In this document: positions 58,283-64,000 of the stretch, piece after piece | How positions within the stretch are numbered: the stretch's first letter is position 1 | How the letters are laid out: every line of letters begins with the position of its first letter | Notes under the pieces: model-generated | What the model saw: the letters and a program-made list of their open reading frames with translations, nothing else | Told to the model about the DNA's origin: nothing | Database searches by the model: none | Assembly (NCBI RefSeq): GCF_030403505.1 | Contig: NZ_JAUEMJ010000014.1 | Coordinates: forward strand, 47,316 to 111,315 | Origin: Glycomyces tritici | GTDB taxonomy: Bacteria > Actinomycetota > Actinomycetes > Mycobacteriales > Micromonosporaceae | Direction: 5' to 3' | Length of the DNA stretch: 64,000 bases | Program-made: the position numbers and the translations under genes

Positions 58283-60829
58283 ATGCTCCGCGCCGCACTC
58301 AAGGGCATGGCGGCCCGCAAGGCCCGCCTCGCGCTCACCAGCCTCGCGGTCGTCCTCGGCTCGGCGTTCATCGCCGCCGCCCTGGTCCTCACCGCCTCCA
58401 TCCAAGCCACTGTGGACGAACTGAACGCCGAGTCGTTCGCCGGCTCCGACGTGCTCGTGCAGCCGGTCGCACCCGAATCCCGGGGTGACGGCCTCGTCCA
58501 GGAGGGCGTCTCCGCCGAGACCCTCGCCAGCGTCGAAGCCACCGCCGGCGTCGACCGGATCGGCACCACCGTCTCCGGGACGATCAGCGCCATCGGCGAC
58601 AACGGCAAGATCGTCGGCGCGCTCGCCCCCACCATGGGCACCAACTGGGCCGATGAGGCCCACGACCGCGAGCTGCGCGACGGCCGGGCCCCCGAGGCGG
58701 ACGGCGAAGTCGCCGTCTCCGCCAAGTTCGTCACCGACTCCGGCCTCGGCCTGGGCGAGACGGTCACGGTGTACACGCCGACCACCGAGCAGACCGCGTA
58801 CGAGATCGTCGGCGTCTACGGCTACTCCGGCGGCCGCGACTCCATCAGCGGCGGCACCGAGATCGCTTTCACCACCACCGAAGCCCAGCGCCTCGTCTTC
58901 GACGGCGCGGACGCCTACTCGGCCCTCGCCGTCCACGCCGCCCCCGGCACCGACGCCGACGACCTCGCCACCGCCCTCGAACCCGTCATCGGCGACGAAT
59001 CGCAGGTCAGGACCTGGGAGGACTACAACGCCGAGGCGAGCGCCCAGTCCGCCGAACTGACCGGCCTCGTCGGCAACTTCCTGCTCGGATTCGGCCTCAT
59101 CGCCGTGTTCGTCTCGGTCTTCCTCATCGCCAACACCTTCTCGATCGTCATCGCCGGTCGCCTCAAGGAGATCGCGATGATGCGCGCCATCGGCGCCGGA
59201 CGCGGCCAGGTCGTGCGCTCGATCCTCGCCGAAGCGCTCCTGCTCGGCACGGTCGCCGCGATGGTCGGCGCCGCAGTCGGCGTCGCGGGAGGCGCCGGCC
59301 TGACGGCCGCGATCGCGAACTCGTTCCTCGACGCGGGCCAGGTCAGCCTGGCCGTGCCGCCGACGGCCGTCATCGCCGCACTGGCGGTCGGCATCGGCGT
59401 GACGGTGCTGGCGGCCCTCGTCCCCGCCGTCAGGGCCTCCAAGGTCCCGCCCGTCGAGGCGATGCGCGCCGCGGTCAAGGCCGACCGGCCGATCACGGGC
59501 ATCACCGTCACCGGCGCGATCGTCACCCTCGCGGGAGTCGCGGCCATGGCCCTGGGCCTGACCCACAACCTCGGCGGCGACAAGGCCGACCTCGCGGGCA
59601 CCGCCGTCGGCGCCGGCCTGGTCTTCGTCGGCGTCACCATGCTCACCGCCTGGCTGTCCAAGCCCCTCGTGGGGGCGCTCGGCAGGCTGTGGTCCTGGAA
59701 CTTCGCCGGGAAGCTCGGCCGCCGCAACGCCGGACGCAACCCGCGGCGCACCGCCGTCACCGCCTCCGCGCTCATGATCGGCGTGACCCTCGTGACCGCG
59801 ACCGCGACCCTGCTCACCAGTGTCAAGGCCAGCATCGAGGACTACTTCGGCGAAGCGGTCAAGGCCGAACTCTTCGTCACCGGCCCGGCCGTCTCCGAGC
59901 TCCCTGCGTCGTTCGACCCCGCGGTCATGGACGACATCCGCGCGATCGACGACGTCGACGCCGCAGTGGAGGTCTACTACGACATCGCCGACATCGACGG
60001 CACTGAGCAGTACGTCAACACCACCACCGACTTCGGCGGGATCGTCGACCTCTTCGGCGGCGAGATCGCCGAAGGCGGCACCGGGGAGCTCGCCGACGAC
60101 GAGATCGCCGTCAACCAGTCGACCGCCGACGAACTCGGCGTCGCCATGGGCGACACCGTGAACGCGACGTTCAGCCGCGGCACCGAGGCGCACGAGTTCA
60201 CCGTCGCAACGATCCTCGCCGACAACGAGAACACCGACGGCTGGTACGTCTCCCCCGCCTACGTCGAGGAGTTCTACACGACCAAGCCGATGATGGCGCT
60301 GGTCGATGTGGCCGACGGCGCCGACATCGACGCCGTCACCGCGGCCGTCGACGACGCGCTCGCAGGAGAGCCCGAGGTCAGCGCCCAGAACCACGAGGAG
60401 TTCGTCGCCGAGATCACGGTGTTCTTCGACTTCGCGATCATCGCGATCCAGCTGCTCCTCGGCCTGGCCATGATCGTCGCCGTCATCGGCGTCGTCAACA
60501 CGCTGATCCTGTCGGTCCTCGAACGCACCCGCGAACTGGGCATGCTCAGGGCGATCGGCATGACCCGCGGCCAGACCGTCCGCATGGTCATCGTCGAGAG
60601 CGTCACCATCGCCCTCTTCGGAGCGATCCTCGGCATCGCTGTGGGCCTCGGCCTCGGCTGGGCGCTCCAGAACGCGCTGGCCGACAGCGGTGTCGACGTC
60701 TTCGCGGTCCCGGTCGGCCTCATCGCCGGGTACCTGGCAGCAGCAGTCCTCGTCGGACTCCTCGCCGCCATCGCCCCCGCGGCAAGGGCCGCGAAGACCA
60801 ACATCCTCGGCGCGATCGCGTACGAATAG
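58283..60829 (+). CDS. FtsX-like ABC permease, copy 2
   Basis: 848 residues, same layout as copy 1 (MLRAALKGMAARKARLALTS at the N terminus). Extracellular domains are more diverged than the membrane parts, which suggests the two modules recognise different compounds. Begins 4 bases after the ATPase stop. Confidence 0.92.
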   Translation: MLRAALKGMAARKARLALTSLAVVLGSAFIAAALVLTASIQATVDELNAESFAGSDVLVQPVAPESRGDGLVQEGVSAETLASVEATAGVDRIGTTVSGTISAIGDNGKIVGALAPTMGTNWADEAHDRELRDGRAPEADGEVAVSAKFVTDSGLGLGETVTVYTPTTEQTAYEIVGVYGYSGGRDSISGGTEIAFTTTEAQRLVFDGADAYSALAVHAAPGTDADDLATALEPVIGDESQVRTWEDYNAEASAQSAELTGLVGNFLLGFGLIAVFVSVFLIANTFSIVIAGRLKEIAMMRAIGAGRGQVVRSILAEALLLGTVAAMVGAAVGVAGGAGLTAAIANSFLDAGQVSLAVPPTAVIAALAVGIGVTVLAALVPAVRASKVPPVEAMRAAVKADRPITGITVTGAIVTLAGVAAMALGLTHNLGGDKADLAGTAVGAGLVFVGVTMLTAWLSKPLVGALGRLWSWNFAGKLGRRNAGRNPRRTAVTASALMIGVTLVTATATLLTSVKASIEDYFGEAVKAELFVTGPAVSELPASFDPAVMDDIRAIDDVDAAVEVYYDIADIDGTEQYVNTTTDFGGIVDLFGGEIAEGGTGELADDEIAVNQSTADELGVAMGDTVNATFSRGTEAHEFTVATILADNENTDGWYVSPAYVEEFYTTKPMMALVDVADGADIDAVTAAVDDALAGEPEVSAQNHEEFVAEITVFFDFAIIAIQLLLGLAMIVAVIGVVNTLILSVLERTRELGMLRAIGMTRGQTVRMVIVESVTIALFGAILGIAVGLGLGWALQNALADSGVDVFAVPVGLIAGYLAAAVLVGLLAAIAPAARAAKTNILGAIAYE

Positions 60830-60852
60830 CGTTACACCGCAAAGAAACCAGT

Positions 60853-60880
60853 GAGGGCCGCCCCTTCCGGGGCGGCCCTC
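60853..60880. terminator. bidirectional hairpin
   Basis: GAGGGCCGCCCC/GGGGCGGCCCTC, loop TTCC. Between the convergent permease and sugar-porter genes. Confidence 0.6.
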
Positions 60881-60895
60881 ATCGCTGTGCGCGGG

Positions 60896-62344
60896 TCACT
60901 TGGCGGACTTGTACGAGCCCGATTCGAGCGCCTCCATGTCCTCCAGCTCGACGCCGTTGGTCTCCTTGACCATCTTGGCGACGAAGAAGAACGAGATCAG
61001 CGCGAACGCCGCGTAGAGGCCGTACGCCAGGAACAGGCCGGTCTGCGCGAGCTCGGGGAACGTGACGGTGATGAGCCAGTTCGAGATCCACTGCGCGGCC
61101 GCCGCCACACCGAGCGCGGAGGCGCGGATCCGGTTGGGGAACATCTCCCCCAGCAGCACCCACACGACCGGGCCCCAGGTGAACGCGAACCCGAAGACGA
61201 ACACGTTCGCGGCGATCAGCGCGATGACGCCCTGGGCGTCGCCGAGCACCGGGTTGTTCTCCGCGTCCACATTCGCCGTCGCGAAGATGACGGCCATCGT
61301 GCCGAGCGCGAGGAACATGAGCATCGAGCCCCACATCAGGAGCTTCTTGCGGCCCACCTTGTCCACCAGGTAGATCGCGAGGATCGTACCGGCGATGTTC
61401 ACGACCGAGTTGATGACGCTGGTCAAGAACGCGTCGTTCTCGCTGAACCCGACCGACTGCCACAGCGAGGTCGAGTAGTAGAAGATGACGTTGATGCCGA
61501 CGAACTGCTGGAACATCGACAGGAAGATGCCCACCCACACGATCGGCAGGAGCCCGAAGCGCGGACCGCGCACATCGGAAATCCGCGGCGGGTGATCGCT
61601 GTGGAGGGACTCCCGGATCTCCACGATCTTCGTGTCCACGTCCCCGCCGACGTACTTCTCCAGGATCGCTTTGGCCTTGTCCTCCTGGTGCTTCGCGACG
61701 AGGTACCGCGGCGACTCCGGGATGTTCAGCGAGCACATGAAGTACACGAACGCCGGCACCGCGGCCGCGGCGAACATCCACCGCCACGCCGTACCGCCCC
61801 AAGGCACCTCACCGCTCGCGCCGCCCGCCGAAGCCTGGATGCCGTAGTTCACCAGCAGCGCCGAGAAGATGCCGAGCACGATTGCGAACTGCTGCAGCGA
61901 ACCCAGTCGCCCGCGCAGATGCGCCGGCGCGATCTCGGCGATGTAGGCGGGCGCGATGACGCTCGCCGCACCGATGGCCAGACCGCCGGTCACTCGCCAG
62001 ACGGTCAAGTCCACCGGGCCGGTCGCCAGAGCACTGCCCAGCGAGGTGATGAAGAAGATGACCGCGGCGAGCATCATGACCCGCGGACGCCCGAACTTGT
62101 TCGCGAGCGAACCCGCGAACCAGGCGCCGACCGCGCAGCCGAGCAGCGCCGAGGAGACGACCACGCCGGTCTCGACCGAGCCGATGCCCCATTGGACTTC
62201 GAGCGCACCGGTCGTCCCGTTGATCACGGCCGTGTCGTACCCGAACAGGAACCCGCCGAGAGCGGCGGCGATCGAGACGAACACCGCCGAGGCGGTGCCC
62301 ACTTGGGGCGCGCCGCGCATCAGACCGTCATTGTCCGTGGCCAT
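60896..62344 (-). CDS. sugar porter (MFS) family transporter
   Basis: 482 residues, 12 helices. Motifs of the sugar porter family: GYDTAVING, GSLANKFGRPRVM, RGRLGSLQQF, PESPRYL and DKVGRKKLLM. Sugar unknown; D-xylose or arabinose are possible given the GH genes. GGGAG is 6 bases before the ATG at 62344; the ATG at 62347 is the alternative. Confidence 0.9.
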   Translation of the reverse strand: MATDNDGLMRGAPQVGTASAVFVSIAAALGGFLFGYDTAVINGTTGALEVQWGIGSVETGVVVSSALLGCAVGAWFAGSLANKFGRPRVMMLAAVIFFITSLGSALATGPVDLTVWRVTGGLAIGAASVIAPAYIAEIAPAHLRGRLGSLQQFAIVLGIFSALLVNYGIQASAGGASGEVPWGGTAWRWMFAAAAVPAFVYFMCSLNIPESPRYLVAKHQEDKAKAILEKYVGGDVDTKIVEIRESLHSDHPPRISDVRGPRFGLLPIVWVGIFLSMFQQFVGINVIFYYSTSLWQSVGFSENDAFLTSVINSVVNIAGTILAIYLVDKVGRKKLLMWGSMLMFLALGTMAVIFATANVDAENNPVLGDAQGVIALIAANVFVFGFAFTWGPVVWVLLGEMFPNRIRASALGVAAAAQWISNWLITVTFPELAQTGLFLAYGLYAAFALISFFFVAKMVKETNGVELEDMEALESGSYKSAK

Positions 62345-62458
62345 CATCCACTCCCGCTGCCGATTCGAACCGGTACCATACGTGCCGAAATCCTAAGATG
62401 GATTCGCCCCCGTAGATCACCGTTTGCCGCAATCAGCTCTACCCCGCAAGGCCGCGAA

Positions 62459-62983
62459 TCAACCGGAAAGCCCCTCGTCGATCTGCACATCGAGGGCCCG
62501 CAGCACCCGCGCCAAGGCGATGTAGGTCGCGCCGGTGACTGTGAGCTCGGTCTGCTCGGCCGGGCTGAAGCACGCATCGAGCGCCGCATCGTCACGAGGA
62601 GCCCCGGCCCCGAGGTACTCGGCGTACCCGAGCACCGCCCGCTGCGATCCGCTGAAGCAATCGGCCTCGCGCCAGCGGTCGAGCGCCGCGAGCTGCTCGG
62701 AGTCCAGACCGGAATCGGCGGCCATCGGAAGGTGATGCGCCAGCTCATATGGCGAGTCCTCGAGCTGAGCGATCCGACAGATCATCAGCTCCCGCAGTCC
62801 GCGCGACACTGTCGCATCGAACCGCAGCGCATGGATGAGGTCGAGCACCGGCGCCAGGAGCGCCGGCGCGTGCGCAAGCGCCCGGTGCAGGTTGATCGGA
62901 TCCCGACCGACGGCCGCCAACCGCCGCGAAGCGGTGGCCGGCAGCCCTGTGCCAGGAAGACGCGAAACTGAATCTCTGTCCAC
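62459..62983 (-). CDS. carboxymuconolactone decarboxylase (CMD) family protein
   Basis: 174 residues, AhpD-like fold. The helix RELMICRIAQLEDSPYELAHH corresponds to the active-site helix, but the CxxC pair of AhpD peroxidases is missing (only one Cys), so peroxidase activity is unlikely. GTG start. Confidence 0.75.
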   Translation of the reverse strand: MDRDSVSRLPGTGLPATASRRLAAVGRDPINLHRALAHAPALLAPVLDLIHALRFDATVSRGLRELMICRIAQLEDSPYELAHHLPMAADSGLDSEQLAALDRWREADCFSGSQRAVLGYAEYLGAGAPRDDAALDACFSPAEQTELTVTGATYIALARVLRALDVQIDEGLSG

Positions 62984-63092
62984 TACTGTGACACAACTAA
63001 CTTGTGAGGCCCGCTACGTACTATCCAGCGATGTGGGACAATACAGGTAGGGCAAAGTACCCAGTCGTCGAGCCTGCAACGGAGGAGGCCAC

Positions 63093-63242
63093 GTGAGCAC
63101 ATTTTTCAGCGTCGTAGGTGCGATCGGAATCGCCATCGCGCTAGTGACCGTCTCGCTACTGACATTCCTGGTGACAGGTGCGATCTTCGGCATCGGAGTC
63201 GGTGTGGCGAGGATGAGAGACGCGCTCTCGACTTCTTCCTGA
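63093..63242 (+). CDS. small membrane protein, 49 aa
   Basis: A 50-codon ORF with GTG start: a helix-rich product with two hydrophobic segments (VVGAIGIAIALVTVSLL and FLVTGAIFGIGVGV) and a short charged tail. GGAGG at 7 bases upstream supports translation. It ends just before the terminator it shares with the rRNA operon. Function unknown. Confidence 0.6.
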   Translation: MSTFFSVVGAIGIAIALVTVSLLTFLVTGAIFGIGVGVARMRDALSTSS

Positions 63243-63255
63243 ATCAGAGCATACG

Positions 63256-63288
63256 AAAAGGCCCCCACCGTGAGGTGGGGGCCTTTTT
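63256..63288. terminator. strong bidirectional terminator
   Basis: AAAAGGCCCCCACC/GGTGGGGGCCTTTT with loop GTGA, six Ts on the plus strand. Ends the 49-aa gene and the rRNA operon. Confidence 0.9.
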
Positions 63289-63299
63289 TGTAAGTAGAT

Positions 63300-63417
63300 G
63301 TTTGGCGGTGTCCTGCTCTCCCACACCCTCTCGAGTGCAGTACCATCGGCGCTGGAAGCCGTAACGACCGGGTTCGGAATGGGACCGGGTGTGTCACTTC
63401 CGCTCTCACCACCAAAC
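63300..63417 (-). rRNA. rrf: 5S ribosomal RNA
   Basis: About 118 bases on the minus strand. The ends pair (GTTTGGTGGT with ACCGCCAAAC), and the conserved CCGAACCCGG and GGGAGAGC-type segments are present. Ends are approximate. Confidence 0.92.
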
Positions 63418-63562
63418 AAACCCTTGAGGGCACTTGTTCAGCGATCAAGCTGACCATCCACCCCGTAACAGGGTTTCATGGCCGGCGATCGAGCCAACAA
63501 GTGTTGTCTCAGAATCGCATAGTGTGCGTGAATGTCTCGAACGTTTCTATCAAGACCGAAGA

Positions 63563-64000
<438 letters not shown>

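Overview
The window is chromosomal DNA of a high-GC actinobacterium. The diagnostic content is a complete Pup-proteasome locus (mpa/arc, dop, pup, prcB, prcA, pafA, pafB, pafC), RbpA, DUF3866 and DUF3516 proteins, TatA/TatC and separate polyprenol-phosphate mannose synthase and Lnt genes. The order dop-pup-prcBA-pafA-(...)-pafBC-tatA-tatC-helY-5'-3' exonuclease and mpa-trmI-M50 protease-RecB nuclease matches the arrangement known from Mycobacterium and relatives. The unfused Ppm/Lnt pair and absence of mycolate genes fit a non-mycobacterial actinomycete; the genus cannot be fixed from this sequence alone. No phage, IS element, CRISPR array or tRNA was seen.

Layout. 0-2 kb: end of a LacI regulator and a GH51 arabinofuranosidase. 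2-5.7 kb: DAHP synthase preceded by a probable leader-peptide attenuator, a maleylpyruvate-isomerase-like protein, a secreted coiled-coil protein, exonuclease III. 5.8-12.2 kb: an 11-TM phosphatase-like membrane protein, a second exonuclease III, a DUF3516 helicase, ArfB. 12.2-20.5 kb: GH43 enzyme, YigZ, an orphan response regulator, small membrane and zinc-ribbon proteins, LysR, a MurA homologue, a C-tail-anchored protein, PadR and a membrane-anchored Hsp70-like ATPase. 20.9-26.6 kb: RbpA, FxsA, Ppm, Lnt, a 500-base gene-free stretch with a possible structured RNA, an amidohydrolase. 26.6-30.6 kb: polar amino-acid ABC importer, 5'-3' exonuclease, VOC protein. 30.6-47.6 kb: HelY, HAD, Tat, PafBC, DUF3866, proteasome genes, ferredoxin. 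47.7-53.6 kb: TrmI, M50 protease, methyltransferase, RecB-like nuclease, two-component system. 53.9-60.8 kb: tandemly duplicated ABC ATPase/FtsX-type permease pairs. 60.9-64 kb: sugar porter, CMD protein, a 49-residue membrane protein, then 5S and the 3' end of 23S rRNA on the minus strand.

How genes work together. Pup is deamidated by Dop and ligated by PafA, and targets are unfolded by Mpa into the PrcAB core; PafBC is the linked DNA-damage activator. The histidine kinase/response regulator next to two ABC modules suggests an envelope-stress or antimicrobial-peptide response. GH51, GH43, a LacI regulator and a sugar porter suggest use of arabinose-containing polysaccharides, though they are dispersed. 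About fifteen genes here have a TANNNT box 6-7 bases before the start codon and no Shine-Dalgarno sequence, which indicates that leaderless transcription is common in this genome.
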